Assembly: GCF_946479755.1 (NCBI RefSeq)
Contig: NZ_CAMLHC010000009.1
Location: 189,430-253,429 of the forward strand
Direction of reading: 5' to 3'
Length of the DNA stretch: 64,000 nucleotides
From: an uncultured Chitinophaga sp.
GTDB taxonomy: Bacteria > Bacteroidota > Bacteroidia > Chitinophagales > Chitinophagaceae
Made by a program: the position numbers and the translations under genes. Shown here one piece after another: positions 42,945 to 51,676 of this stretch. The notes below the pieces were generated by a model, which was not told the DNA's origin, searched no databases, and saw only the letters and a program-made list of their open reading frames with translations. How positions within the stretch are numbered: the stretch's first letter is position 1; the number at the start of each line of letters is the position of its first letter.

Positions 42945-43984
42945 AATCGAACTTAATTGAACAGGAAATATTGGCATTTGTTAAAGCCAATCCCTCACAA
43001 TCATCCAAAGAAATATATGATGGGCTGGAAATAGAAGTGGGATATGCTACTGTTAAGCGGGTTTTAAATCAGCTCATTGAGGAAGAGCTTTTGACCACTG
43101 AGGGCAAAGGAAAGGCCACGAGATATTTGATAAGTCCATCCTATGAATTATTATACCCTATTGATGTAGAGACCTACTTTAAAAAAGAACAGGATGACCG
43201 AAAAATTAAGGGCAATTTTAATCTATCTCTTATCACCGATGTGCTTAGAAATGCAACACTGTTTACGGATAACGAACGGGAGTTACTTCACGCCCTTCAC
43301 GTAAAATTTAAGGAGAATATTGAGAGCCTATCTCCAACTGAATACAATAAGGAATTAGAACGACTTGCGATTGATCTTAGTTGGAAATCATCACAGATAG
43401 AAGGAAATACCTATTCTCTTTTAGAAACGGAGCGCTTACTAAAGGAAAAGGAAACGGCTGAGGGCAAACCTAAAGATGATGCAACAATGTTGCTGAATCA
43501 TAAGGATGCGCTGAATTTTATTATCGATAACCCCGATTATGTCGTGCCATTAACTGTTCGTGGCATAGAAGATATTCACAGCATCCTTATTAAAGACTTG
43601 GGTGTTGATCGCAATATCCGACAAAGAAGGGTCGGAATATCTGGCACAAATTATAAGCCCCTGGACAATGAACATCAAATCATGGATGCCTTGAATGATA
43701 TGTGTACATTAATCAATGCTAAAGAAGATGTATTTGAGAAATCACTGCTGGCGCTTGTTCTGTTATCCTATATACAAGCATTTGCAGACGGCAATAAAAG
43801 GACTGCCCGTATTATAAGCAATGCATTATTAATTGCACATCAGTACTGTCCGTTATCATTTCGGACGGTCGATTCGATTGAATATAAAAAAGCAATGTTG
43901 ATATTCTATGAACAAAATAATATTAGTGCCTTTAAGGAGATATTTATCGGACAATATGAATTTGCAGTAAATACCTACTTCTAA
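42941..43984 (+). CDS. Fic family protein with N-terminal winged helix; catalytic His replaced by Gln
   Basis: 347 residues. Residues about 1-65 look like a winged helix (SKEIYDGLEIEVGYATVKRVLNQLIEEELLTTEGKG). The SSQIEGN inhibitory motif (residues 150-156) is that of class II Fic proteins. The Fic core occupies about 200-330, with the active-site loop YIQAFADGNKRTAR (about 277-290). In the consensus HxFx(D/E)GN(G/K)R the His is here Gln279, while Phe281, Asp283, Gly284, Asn285 and Arg287 are kept. AMPylation normally needs that His, so activity is doubtful or altered. The gene is AT-rich and lies within the tRNA-flanked island, indicating horizontal origin. Confidence 0.9.
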   Translation: MKSNLIEQEILAFVKANPSQSSKEIYDGLEIEVGYATVKRVLNQLIEEELLTTEGKGKATRYLISPSYELLYPIDVETYFKKEQDDRKIKGNFNLSLITDVLRNATLFTDNERELLHALHVKFKENIESLSPTEYNKELERLAIDLSWKSSQIEGNTYSLLETERLLKEKETAEGKPKDDATMLLNHKDALNFIIDNPDYVVPLTVRGIEDIHSILIKDLGVDRNIRQRRVGISGTNYKPLDNEHQIMDALNDMCTLINAKEDVFEKSLLALVLLSYIQAFADGNKRTARIISNALLIAHQYCPLSFRTVDSIEYKKAMLIFYEQNNISAFKEIFIGQYEFAVNTYF

Positions 43985-44032
43985 GTATGAAGTATTATGT
44001 CCTCTGCCGGGTTTACGGTACAATGTTTCTCC

Positions 44033-44100
44033 CTTTCCTCCGAAACCCGTTTCCATAAATGAAAAACGCCCAAACTTAGTAAAGCTAAGTTTGGGCGAAT
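44033..44100. repeat. 68-bp tRNA-Arg downstream repeat, copy 2
   Basis: Gap-free match to 880-947 (about six differences). It lies between the Fic gene and tRNA-Arg(CCT) and includes the tRNA terminator at 44067-44097. Confidence 0.75.
44067..44097 (-). terminator. Terminator of tRNA-Arg(CCT)
   Basis: A perfect 13-base stem around a 5-base loop, read on the minus strand, is followed by a T run, 15 bases after the tRNA 3' end. Confidence 0.82.
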
Positions 44101-44104
44101 CATC

Positions 44105-44127
44105 TTTTTTGTAGTCCCGACAGGGAT
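44105..44127. repeat. tRNA-proximal attachment-site repeat
   Basis: This 23-base sequence covers the 3' end of tRNA-Arg(CCT) and matches 42656-42678 exactly. Here the tRNA is complete. Confidence 0.82.
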
Positions 44128-44183
44128 CGAACCTGTATCTAAAGTTTAGGAAACTTCTATTCTATCCATTGAACTACGGGACC
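44112..44183 (-). tRNA. tRNA-Arg (anticodon CCT)
   Basis: The minus strand forms a cloverleaf. The acceptor stem GGTCCCG pairs with CGGGACT, the anticodon loop is TTCCTAA (anticodon CCT, codon AGG), and the T arm ACAGG/CCTGT has the loop TTCGATC. No CCA is encoded after the discriminator A. It is complete; only its 3' fragment is duplicated at 42656. Confidence 0.95.
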
Positions 44184-44239
44184 ATCCTGATTCCCTTCCG
44201 GGGTATCGGGTTGCAAAAGTAAGGGTTTTAAATTAATAT

Positions 44240-46054
44240 TTAAAGACTTTCTATATCAACTTTTCCACCCGAAGGCGCATAAATATTGTCTATTTCCTTT
44301 TTGTACTTTTCGAGGATCACCTTCCGTTTGGCTTTCAGGGTGGGGGTGAGCTCTCCGGCGTCTACTGTCCATTCATGGGGCATTAGCTGGAACTTTTTGA
44401 CCTGTTCGATGTGATTGAAGAACTGGTTGTACTTATCCACGGTCTGTTTGTAGAGGTCCAGCACTTCCTGGCGCTTCAGCAGCTCCTCGTTGCTGCCGGC
44501 GGAAATACCCCTTTTCTGTGCCCAGCCGCGGAGGTTATCGAAGGAGGGCACGATCAGCGCTGCGGTGAACTTGCGGTCGTCGCCTACCACCATGATCTGT
44601 TCTATATAGGGAGACTCCTTGAATTTGTTTTCTATCGGCTGAGGGGCTACGAATTTGCCGCCGGAGGTTTTGAACAGCTCCTTTTTCCGGTCGGTGATTT
44701 TCAGGAATTTATGATCAATCAGTACGCCAATGTCGCCGGTGTGGAACCAGCCGTCGGTGATGGCGTCTGCGGTAAGGTCGGGGCGTTTGTAGTAGCCGAT
44801 GGTTACGCTGGGGCCTTTGCACAGTATCTCTCCGTCATCTGCAATTTTTACGTCTACATTGCTGATGACAGGACCTACGGTGCCGAACATACGGTCTTCT
44901 TCGTTGTAGCGGTTGACGCTGATAACGGGCGATGTTTCGGTAAGGCCATAACCTTCCAGGATGGGGATGCCGGCGGCGGTGAATATCTTCAGCAGCCTTA
45001 TCTGGCAGGCGGCGGCGCCGTTAACGATACATTGGATGTTGCCGCCGAGGGCTGCGCGCCATTTGCTGAAGATCAGCTTGTTGGCCAGTTTCAGCTGGAA
45101 GTTATACCAGAAGCCGGCGTTATGGTTGATTTCATAACGTTTGCCCAGGTCTACGGCCCAGAAAAACAGGGCGCGTTTAATGCCTTTCAGTTCAAGGCCG
45201 GTAGCCATGATCTTTTCGTACACTTTCTCCAGCAGCCGTGGTACGGTGGTGAAGATGGTCGGTTTGATCTCTCTTAGATTGTCGGCGATGGTATCCATCG
45301 TTTCGGCGTAATAGACGGGCACGCCGGCAGTCAGATAGAGATAGGTGACCATCCGCTCAAAGATGTGGTTGAGCGGCAGGAAACTGAGCGCACGGGCGTT
45401 TTGGTTGACCGGCAGGTAAGGCTGGCAGGCCAGCACGTTGCTCATCACGTTTTGATGGGTGAGCATGACACCCTTAGGCGTGCCGGTGGTACCGGAAGTA
45501 TAGATAATAGTTACCAGTTCTTCGGGAGATATGTTTTGCTGCACTTCTTCTATCAGCGGATAGTTGCTTTCGTCGGCCAGCGCCGGCACTTCAGACCAGT
45601 GGCGGGCGCCGGGCACCTGCTGGAAAGTGAAGATCTCCCGGATGGTGGGAAATTTATCCCGCGCAGCCAGTACTTTATCCAGCAGCTCCTGGTCGCTGAC
45701 AAACAGGATACGGGCTTCGGCGTCGTTGAGCACATATTCCAGCTCCTGCTGACTGATCGTAGGATAGATGGGGGTGAGCACGGCGCCGATCTGCTGGCAG
45801 GCGAGGTCGGTCAGCAGCCACTCCGGCCGGTTGGGCGAGATAATAGCGATCTTGTCTTTCTCCTCATTGGTTTTAACGCCTGCCCGGATACCCAGCTTCA
45901 GCAAGCCTGAGCTGAATTTGCGGGTAATGGCAGCTACTTCCTGTGTGCTGTATTTTCTCCATTGTCCGTTTTCCTTGCCGGTAAGCATATCCTCTCTGGG
46001 ATAGTTTTCCAGCTGATAAGGGATGACGTCGAATAGTCGCTGCGGTCGGTCCAT
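44240..46054 (-). CDS. Long-chain acyl-CoA synthetase (AMP-binding)
   Basis: 604 residues. The AMP-binding fold has the signature IIYTSGTTGTPKGVMLTHQ (about residue 190), then EGYGLTETSPVISVN, the hinge GWFHTGDIGVL and the lysine-bearing DRKKELFKTSGGKFVAPQPIENKF. All catalytic landmarks are present and the length is standard for bacterial FadD-like enzymes. It activates fatty acids to acyl-CoA for degradation or lipid synthesis at the membrane. It is followed (31 bases upstream on the same strand) by a 2TM-domain gene, but a metabolic link is not evident. Confidence 0.94.
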   Translation of the reverse strand: MDRPQRLFDVIPYQLENYPREDMLTGKENGQWRKYSTQEVAAITRKFSSGLLKLGIRAGVKTNEEKDKIAIISPNRPEWLLTDLACQQIGAVLTPIYPTISQQELEYVLNDAEARILFVSDQELLDKVLAARDKFPTIREIFTFQQVPGARHWSEVPALADESNYPLIEEVQQNISPEELVTIIYTSGTTGTPKGVMLTHQNVMSNVLACQPYLPVNQNARALSFLPLNHIFERMVTYLYLTAGVPVYYAETMDTIADNLREIKPTIFTTVPRLLEKVYEKIMATGLELKGIKRALFFWAVDLGKRYEINHNAGFWYNFQLKLANKLIFSKWRAALGGNIQCIVNGAAACQIRLLKIFTAAGIPILEGYGLTETSPVISVNRYNEEDRMFGTVGPVISNVDVKIADDGEILCKGPSVTIGYYKRPDLTADAITDGWFHTGDIGVLIDHKFLKITDRKKELFKTSGGKFVAPQPIENKFKESPYIEQIMVVGDDRKFTAALIVPSFDNLRGWAQKRGISAGSNEELLKRQEVLDLYKQTVDKYNQFFNHIEQVKKFQLMPHEWTVDAGELTPTLKAKRKVILEKYKKEIDNIYAPSGGKVDIESL

Positions 46055-46085
46055 TGATGCTGTTTTTTGGGTGTGCTGTGCGTAC

Positions 46086-46340
46086 TTATATTCTTTTCAG
46101 CGTATTATCGAAAGTGCCTTTATGATAAGTGTTGAAGTATTGAAGAGCGAGTGCAACGCCCCATCCTAAGGAGGGCCCCAGCGGCCAGGGCGCGCTTCCG
46201 GGCATGTCCCGGTCAGAAAGCAGCCATACCATCCACAATCCCATATTGATCACCAGGTAGATGATGAGATGACATTTAAAGCCGGCCCTGGCCTTTGCGA
46301 TGTGCCAGAGACGTTCATCTCTTTGCTGGGTAGTTTCCAT
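46086..46340 (-). CDS. 2TM-domain small membrane protein
   Basis: About 84 residues. After a polar N terminus (ERLWHIAKARAGFKCH), two membrane helices (about 25-41 and 52-68) are followed by TYHKGTFDNTLKRI. This is the standard 2TM domain, of unknown function, often fused to histidine kinases. I prefer the ATG at 46340; the longer frame starts with TTG. It lies just upstream of the acyl-CoA ligase gene. Confidence 0.85.
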   Translation of the reverse strand: METTQQRDERLWHIAKARAGFKCHLIIYLVINMGLWMVWLLSDRDMPGSAPWPLGPSLGWGVALALQYFNTYHKGTFDNTLKRI

Positions 46341-46424
46341 GACAGGTCGTTTTATCTGTGAAGCGGCTTTACTCAATTTAAAATATTTTATCGGCTTTCC
46401 GGCGGAAAAAACAAGAAATATGAG

Positions 46425-47087
46425 CTATCGGGAGGCGCTGATATGAAACCCTATGTTTACCTGTGAATTAATCAGTTTGTCCTGTAATGATTTGTCAGCG
46501 CGATAGTTGATACCCCACAGGGTACGGTCAATATTGAAATTGGCGACTGCGGTAAGATGATGCTCATCTACGCTGATACGTACGGGAAAGGAGATATTTT
46601 TAGTGACAGTTTTAAGGGTCAGGTTGCCGGACATGACATGGGTGGCGTCTTTTAGCTCCACCTCTTCTCCCACAGCAGGGTAGTAGGTGTTGATGCCTGT
46701 CATTTCAAAAACGGCGGTAGGGTATTTCTCTACGTCGAAAAAAGAACTGCCTTTCAGTTCCCGTTCCAGTTTGTTCTTCATGGCGCTGTCTGCAGCGAGG
46801 TCTATATTCTGCAAACTGTGCATGTTGATCACCAGCCGGCCGCTGGTGACAAGGGAGTCTTTTACATAAATCGCTCCGCCGGCGAGCCGCAGGGTGCCGT
46901 GATGTTTGCCGGTAGGCTTGGTGCCTATCCACTCTATCAGGCTGGCAGCGGTGTCCGCCAGGTAAGCGTTGCCGGTGGCTGCCTTTACTTCCTGGGGGTT
47001 GCTGGCAGCGGCTTTGTCGGCCTTGGGCGCCTGCTCACAGGCTACCAGGATACCGGACAGTAAAAGAAGGTATACAATACTTTTCAT
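46425..47087 (-). CDS. YceI family lipoprotein
   Basis: About 220 residues, with lipoprotein signal (SGILVAC, lipid Cys17). The YceI barrel follows (about residues 40-215, with SLIEWIGTKPTGKHHGTLRLAGGAIYV and ATHVMSGNLTLKTVTKNISFPVRISV). YceI proteins bind isoprenoid-type lipids such as polyprenols in a long pocket. I use the ATG at 47087; the longer frame adds an unlikely N terminus. It is 64 bases downstream of the paaN-like gene on the same strand. Confidence 0.9.
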   Translation of the reverse strand: MKSIVYLLLLSGILVACEQAPKADKAAASNPQEVKAATGNAYLADTAASLIEWIGTKPTGKHHGTLRLAGGAIYVKDSLVTSGRLVINMHSLQNIDLAADSAMKNKLERELKGSSFFDVEKYPTAVFEMTGINTYYPAVGEEVELKDATHVMSGNLTLKTVTKNISFPVRISVDEHHLTAVANFNIDRTLWGINYRADKSLQDKLINSQVNIGFHISASR

Positions 47088-47151
47088 AAATATCTCCCTG
47101 CATTTATAATGCCCGGCATTCCGGAAGAACCGGAACGCCGGGATGATCAAT

Positions 47152-48807
47152 CTATTCTATCAGTTCCCGGTTGCCCACCCATACAAATCGTTTGATGATA
47201 AACTCCTGGTTGGTGAAACTGGCGTTGCCGGCCGGATTGCCTCCGCTGACGTGGAAGTCGGAAAAGGCGGCATGCTGGTTCACCCAGATGAAACCGGTCA
47301 GATTAAAGGACACAGGTGTAAACACACTGTTCATTTCATCTGCGATCTTCTCCTTGGTGGCGGGATCTGTGGTGTAGGCCGCACAGGTAATGGCGCCATG
47401 CTTCTGCGCCATCTGTTTGGCCAGCTGAATGGTATGTGCTGTGTCTTTGGTTTTAACAATCAGCACAATAGGACCAAACAGCTCCTTTTCATAAATATTG
47501 GTATCAGCGCTGCTGACTTCGATGATGGTAGGGGCCATCACCCTCGCTTTGCTGAATTCTTCGTTGTTGACGGGCGTGCCTGCCAGTACCACCTTGCCGC
47601 CCAGCTGCTGCGCTTCCTGTGCACGCTGCAGGGTGCTTTCGTTCTGAAGTGCACCCAGTGTGCCGGCGCCCATTTTAGGGTTGTTGGCCAGCGCTACGAT
47701 GGCGTCCCTGAACTTTTGTACCACGTCGTTGAAACTTACCTGTCCGGCTGCGGTAGCAATACCGGTTTCAGGAATAAAGAAGTTCTGCGGCGCTGTACAC
47801 ATCTGGCCGGAATACAGGCTCACGGAAAAGGCGAGGTTCTGTATCACGGCGTCCAGGTCTTTTACGCTGTCCAGCAGTACGGAGTTGACGCCTGCTTTTT
47901 CAGTGAAAACGGTTTTCCCGGGAAGGGACTCTACATAGTTGCCGAAAGCACTGCCGCCGGTATAGTCAATCAGTTTTACGTCCGGATGTTCTGACAGCTT
48001 TTTGGCGATCAGGTTTTCGGAGCTGTCCGGCGCCAGCTGGCAAAGCAGCGGGTCGTGCCCGTTTTCCTGCAACACCTGCTGTATGGCGGCTACCGCAATG
48101 GCGATGGGCAGGATAGCCCGCGGGTGCGGTTTTACGATCACCGGGTTGCCGGTGATCAGGTTGGCGTACATACCGGGCAGGGTGTTCCATACCGGGAAAG
48201 TAGAGCAACCGATCACCACGCCGATACCTTTCGGGATGGCACGAAATGTTTTACGGAGCCGGATGGCGGCTTTGCCCATGGGTTTTTCCCATTCCAGCTC
48301 GGCAGGGTACCGTTGCAACTCATGATAACCGGTGGCAATGGCTTCGAGGGCACGGTCGTTGGCGTGCGGACCGGAAGCCTGGAAGCTCATCATAAAGCTC
48401 TGGCCGGTAGTATGCATGGTGGCATTGGCGATATCAAAAAAGTAATCCTTAATACGTTCAAGCGTTTCCGTTAGTACGCCGGCCCTTTCGGCTACCGGGG
48501 TGCGGCCCCAGACAGCAGCGGCATCCCCGGCTCTTCTGACCAGGTCGTCCACGGCGAAAAACGGATAGGTAACGCCCAGCACTTCCTGGGTATAGGGCGA
48601 CACTTCTTCCCCTGCCCAACCGGTTTCCCCGGTTTGCAGCAATTGTTTGAAGGGTTTGTTCAGCAGCAGCTGATAACTCTGTACTCCTTTTACATGGGCT
48701 TCTTCCCCGTAAGCTTTGGGGAGCTCCGGATAGTGCGAATAGAAAGTTCTTTCGTGATTCGCTTTAACAGCGGCATCAATCGTGTTTTGGTGTTTCGTGG
48801 CGAGCAT
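47152..48807 (-). CDS. paaN: Aldehyde dehydrogenase family protein, PaaN type
   Basis: 551 residues, the characteristic length of PaaN (phenylacetic acid degradation) rather than of the bifunctional PaaZ. The ALDH core has VFTEKAGVNSVLLDS with the catalytic Glu, and GQMCTAPQNFF with the nucleophile Cys. The C terminus lacks a hydratase domain. It would oxidise the open-chain semialdehyde in phenylacetate catabolism, but no other paa gene is in this window, so the pathway role is inferred from family resemblance. Confidence 0.88.
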   Translation of the reverse strand: MLATKHQNTIDAAVKANHERTFYSHYPELPKAYGEEAHVKGVQSYQLLLNKPFKQLLQTGETGWAGEEVSPYTQEVLGVTYPFFAVDDLVRRAGDAAAVWGRTPVAERAGVLTETLERIKDYFFDIANATMHTTGQSFMMSFQASGPHANDRALEAIATGYHELQRYPAELEWEKPMGKAAIRLRKTFRAIPKGIGVVIGCSTFPVWNTLPGMYANLITGNPVIVKPHPRAILPIAIAVAAIQQVLQENGHDPLLCQLAPDSSENLIAKKLSEHPDVKLIDYTGGSAFGNYVESLPGKTVFTEKAGVNSVLLDSVKDLDAVIQNLAFSVSLYSGQMCTAPQNFFIPETGIATAAGQVSFNDVVQKFRDAIVALANNPKMGAGTLGALQNESTLQRAQEAQQLGGKVVLAGTPVNNEEFSKARVMAPTIIEVSSADTNIYEKELFGPIVLIVKTKDTAHTIQLAKQMAQKHGAITCAAYTTDPATKEKIADEMNSVFTPVSFNLTGFIWVNQHAAFSDFHVSGGNPAGNASFTNQEFIIKRFVWVGNRELIE

Positions 48808-48938
48808 TATTCAGATTTTGAGATTATTCAGACAGCCGGGCTGGTTATCATCCCGGCTGGAAAAAGCTTAAAAAAACGGCTCTCTTGCTAATCCAATGCT
48901 GCATTTTTTCACATCGTGGCCAGGCATCCGCCCGGTAC

Positions 48939-50018
48939 TCAATACCCCCCGTTGATCAGCGTGAATTTTCCGTCATTGTAATATTCGTCGGGCCTGGGTT
49001 TCAACGGATGATTACGCTGGTATTTCAGAAAGTCGTCATAGTCCTGTTTATGCAGCGTTACCCATGCTTTGTAAGAGGCCTGGTTGGCGGCAGGACCGAA
49101 AAGCCAGTGGTTGTATGATTCAAACATGCCCTGCTGCAGCATCTTCTGCTGAAAATCAAAGAGCGCATAGGGGTAGCTGTTGCTATAGGAGTTATACCAG
49201 TCCAGTAGGAAACGGGTGCGGGCCATGATCAGTGCGTCGGGGTCCACACCGCCGGTGATCACACTCAGCTGTTTGCCCATGCACTGTTTGAATGCCTGGG
49301 AAAAACCGCCGTCTCCCTTGCTTTTTTTACCCTTTTTACCCTCTTCTTCAGGCACCATGCTGTCGAACAGGCTCGGATCGTTGAACAACTTTTTGTACGA
49401 TTCCAGTACAATGTTCCTGATTTCAGCGGTCCGGGTCGTGAAGCTTTCCATGTTCATGAAGGTTTCACCGTATAAAATGCACCACAAAGGGCTGTTGCTG
49501 TAATAGTAAGTTTTGGTGGCATTGTAATAATTGCCCGGAAAAGTGGGGTCCTGTTCAATGCCTTTAAGCCAGGAGCGCAGCGCGCCGTCATACATCTTGA
49601 AGTTCATCGCCAGCGTACCGTTGTCGTTGTACAACTCTCCGCTGTTGGGGAATTTACGGATGGCTTTTTCATACATTCGTTGCGCTGTTTTCCATTCTTC
49701 CCGTCCCTGGTAGATGTTGCCCGCAATCTGGAATACCTGTATGTCCGCTTCTTTCCTGCTGAGCAGCGGCTCTATCACACTTTTCGCTTTGTTAAGGTCC
49801 CCTTTCAGGTAAAAGGTGAAACCCAGCTGTTTCCTGTATTCGAAATTGTCCGGTTCCAACTGTAACGCCTGGTTTAATACCAGCACAGCATTGGAGTAAT
49901 CCCCGTTACGCATGAAGTTGGTAGCGGTTCTGTATAATTCATTTGCATCCTGCGCTACCGCCACTTGTGAAAATAATACCCCCGCAACAAATACTGCTTT
50001 CAATAAAGAAGACCTCAT
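48939..50018 (-). CDS. Secreted TPR protein
   Basis: About 359 residues, with signal peptide (residues 1-23, ending AVAQ). At least three TPR motifs follow in the N-terminal half (AVLVLNQALQLEPDNFEYRKQLGFTFYLKGDLNKAKSVI and the following repeats), then an uncharacterised C-terminal part. Start codons at 50024 and 50018 are both possible; the difference is two residues. Probably periplasmic or outer-membrane associated. Function unknown; it resembles the DUF4919-like proteins seen in Bacteroidota. Confidence 0.85.
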   Translation of the reverse strand: MRSSLLKAVFVAGVLFSQVAVAQDANELYRTATNFMRNGDYSNAVLVLNQALQLEPDNFEYRKQLGFTFYLKGDLNKAKSVIEPLLSRKEADIQVFQIAGNIYQGREEWKTAQRMYEKAIRKFPNSGELYNDNGTLAMNFKMYDGALRSWLKGIEQDPTFPGNYYNATKTYYYSNSPLWCILYGETFMNMESFTTRTAEIRNIVLESYKKLFNDPSLFDSMVPEEEGKKGKKSKGDGGFSQAFKQCMGKQLSVITGGVDPDALIMARTRFLLDWYNSYSNSYPYALFDFQQKMLQQGMFESYNHWLFGPAANQASYKAWVTLHKQDYDDFLKYQRNHPLKPRPDEYYNDGKFTLINGGY

Positions 50019-50209
50019 ATGCATTCCTGTCTGTCGTTTGTTGTAAAAGTAAGGAAAATGGGGTAATGTGCCGCTGATCAATCTCCCAGCAGGAATAAAT
50101 AAGAACAGTAAATTTTATATTATGTAAATAATTTATTTGTTTGAAATAACATCTTTTAAAGTGAGGAGCAGGGACAGGCCGGCACAGCCGGCATCATCCG
50201 CAAAAAAAA

Positions 50210-50235
50210 TCCCCTGATGACGGAACACCAGGGGA
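50210..50235 (-). terminator. Terminator of the DUF1015 gene
   Basis: A 10-base stem with one mismatch and a 6-base loop, read on the minus strand, is followed by eight T. Confidence 0.88.
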
Positions 50236-50260
50236 AGGATATTATTTAAAAATATGTTGA

Positions 50261-51505
50261 TTAAATCACATGCGTGATCAGGCCGTCCCGCAGCTTGGGC
50301 TCAAACCAGGTGCTTTTCGGAGGCATCACATTACCGCTGTCTGCAATATCAAACAACTGCTGAATGGTAACAGGGTACAGGGCGAAAGCAACTTTCATCT
50401 CTCCGCTGTCTACCCGTTTCACCAGTTCCTGTAAGCCACGGATACCGCCCACGAAGTCGATCCGCTTATCGGTACGCTGGTCTTTGATGCCCAGGTGTTT
50501 GTCCAGTATGTTGTTGGACAGGATGGTCACGTCCAGGATGCCAATAGGATCGGTGGTGTAGGTACCTTCTTTGGCTACCAGGCGATACCAGGCTCCCTCC
50601 AGGTACATGCTGAATTCATGCAGCATGGAAGGCTGCTGGGGCTGGTGGCCGATTTCTTCTACGGTGAAATCGTAGTCGAGGCGGGACAGCAGTTCTGCTT
50701 TGCTCAGGCCATTGAGGTCTTTCACTAGGCGGTTGTAGTCCAGGATGGCGAGCTGGCTGGCAGGGAAGATGGTGGTCAGGAAATAGTTCACCGGGTTTTC
50801 CACGGAAGTGATGGTGCCTTTTTCCTGGAACTCTTTCTGCACCAGGCTGGCAGACGCAGCACGGTGGTGGCCGTCGGCGATGTAAGTGCAGGGCACTTTT
50901 TCGGCGAACAGGGTAGTGATCTCCTGTACGGCGGCCGGGGTGTTGATCACCCAGATGGTATGCTGAATGCCGTCATCTGCGGTGAAGTCGTACGCCGGTT
51001 TGTTATTGTTTTGCCAGTGGTCTATCAGGGCGTTGACTTCCGGCACATCGTTGTATGCCAGGAAAACGTTGCCTGTCTGCGCCAGCGTGGTTTTAATATG
51101 GTTGATGCGGTCCAGTTCCTTGTCCGGGCGTGTAAACTCATGTTTTTTGATAATGCCTTTATTGTAGTCATCTACGGAAGATGCGCACACCAGGCCTGTC
51201 TGGGCGCGGCCGTTCATCACGAGTTTGTAGATGTAGTAGGCGGGTTGCGCCTCCTGGAACAGCACGCCGTCCTTTACCAGGCGTTGCAGGTTTTCCGCTG
51301 CTTTATCGTATACCTGCTGACTGTGGGTGTCTATCCCTTCCGGCAGATCTATTTCAGATTTGGAAACATGATAATACGAATACGGATTACCGGCAGCGGC
51401 AGCTTTAGCTTCGTCCGAACTGAGTACGTCATAAGGCCTTGCAGCTACTTGTGCCGCCAGTTCTTCTTTGGGCCTTAATCCTTTAAAAGGTCTGATAATA
51501 GCCAT
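50261..51505 (-). CDS. DUF1015 family protein
   Basis: The 414-residue protein has the DUF1015 N-terminal signature MAIIRPFKGLRPKEE and the conserved motifs NPYSYYHVSKSEIDLPEG, IKKHEFTRPDKELDR and TYIADGHHRAASA. The family is widespread and has no assigned enzymatic role, but is often linked to serine biosynthesis genes. It lies downstream of serC on the same strand, separated by a long inverted repeat, and ends with a terminator. Confidence 0.93.
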   Translation of the reverse strand: MAIIRPFKGLRPKEELAAQVAARPYDVLSSDEAKAAAAGNPYSYYHVSKSEIDLPEGIDTHSQQVYDKAAENLQRLVKDGVLFQEAQPAYYIYKLVMNGRAQTGLVCASSVDDYNKGIIKKHEFTRPDKELDRINHIKTTLAQTGNVFLAYNDVPEVNALIDHWQNNNKPAYDFTADDGIQHTIWVINTPAAVQEITTLFAEKVPCTYIADGHHRAASASLVQKEFQEKGTITSVENPVNYFLTTIFPASQLAILDYNRLVKDLNGLSKAELLSRLDYDFTVEEIGHQPQQPSMLHEFSMYLEGAWYRLVAKEGTYTTDPIGILDVTILSNNILDKHLGIKDQRTDKRIDFVGGIRGLQELVKRVDSGEMKVAFALYPVTIQQLFDIADSGNVMPPKSTWFEPKLRDGLITHVI

Positions 51506-51540
51506 GATAAAAATGTAGATGAGGGTAAAAGTAATAAAAA

Positions 51541-51675
51541 CAATTACGAATTACGAATTACGAATTACGAAAAAGAGCAAATACAATTACGGATTGCGAA
51601 TTAACGCTTTCCGACTGAGCCTGGGATTCAGTCAGAAACCTTAATTCGTAATCCGTAATTCGTAATTCGTAATTG
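51541..51675. repeat. ATTACGA-type inverted repeat between serC and DUF1015 gene
   Basis: The left arm has four tandem ATTACGA units (51541-51570) plus a related block (51584-51604). The right arm (51641-51675) is its complement. An inner hairpin (51608-51618 with 51628-51638) sits in the centre. It is non-coding. Confidence 0.82.
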
Positions 51676-51676
51676 C

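Larger units (their letters stand above)
42656..44127. mobile_element. Mini-island inserted in tRNA-Arg(CCT)
   Basis: About 1.45 kb is bounded by the 23-bp direct repeats at 42656 and 44105. It is visibly more AT-rich than the flanks. It contains the Fic gene, its repeat-rich promoter and a copy of the tRNA-Arg downstream repeat, but no integrase. It may be a deletion remnant of a larger element or one mobilised from elsewhere. Confidence 0.72.

Noticed and set aside
42679..44104. Integrase or excisionase gene in the tRNA-Arg island
   Set aside because: Apart from the Fic gene the only DNA is the repeat array and the tRNA flank; no other coding frame of plausible size or character.
44240..48807. 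Acyl-CoA ligase and PaaN-type dehydrogenase as one phenylacetate pathway
   Set aside because: The ligase resembles long-chain fatty acid enzymes, the genes are separated by unrelated ones, and no paaABCDE genes are present.
51541..51675. CRISPR array suggested by regular ATTACGA units
   Set aside because: Units are seven bases, contiguous and form an inverted repeat; no spacers or cas genes.
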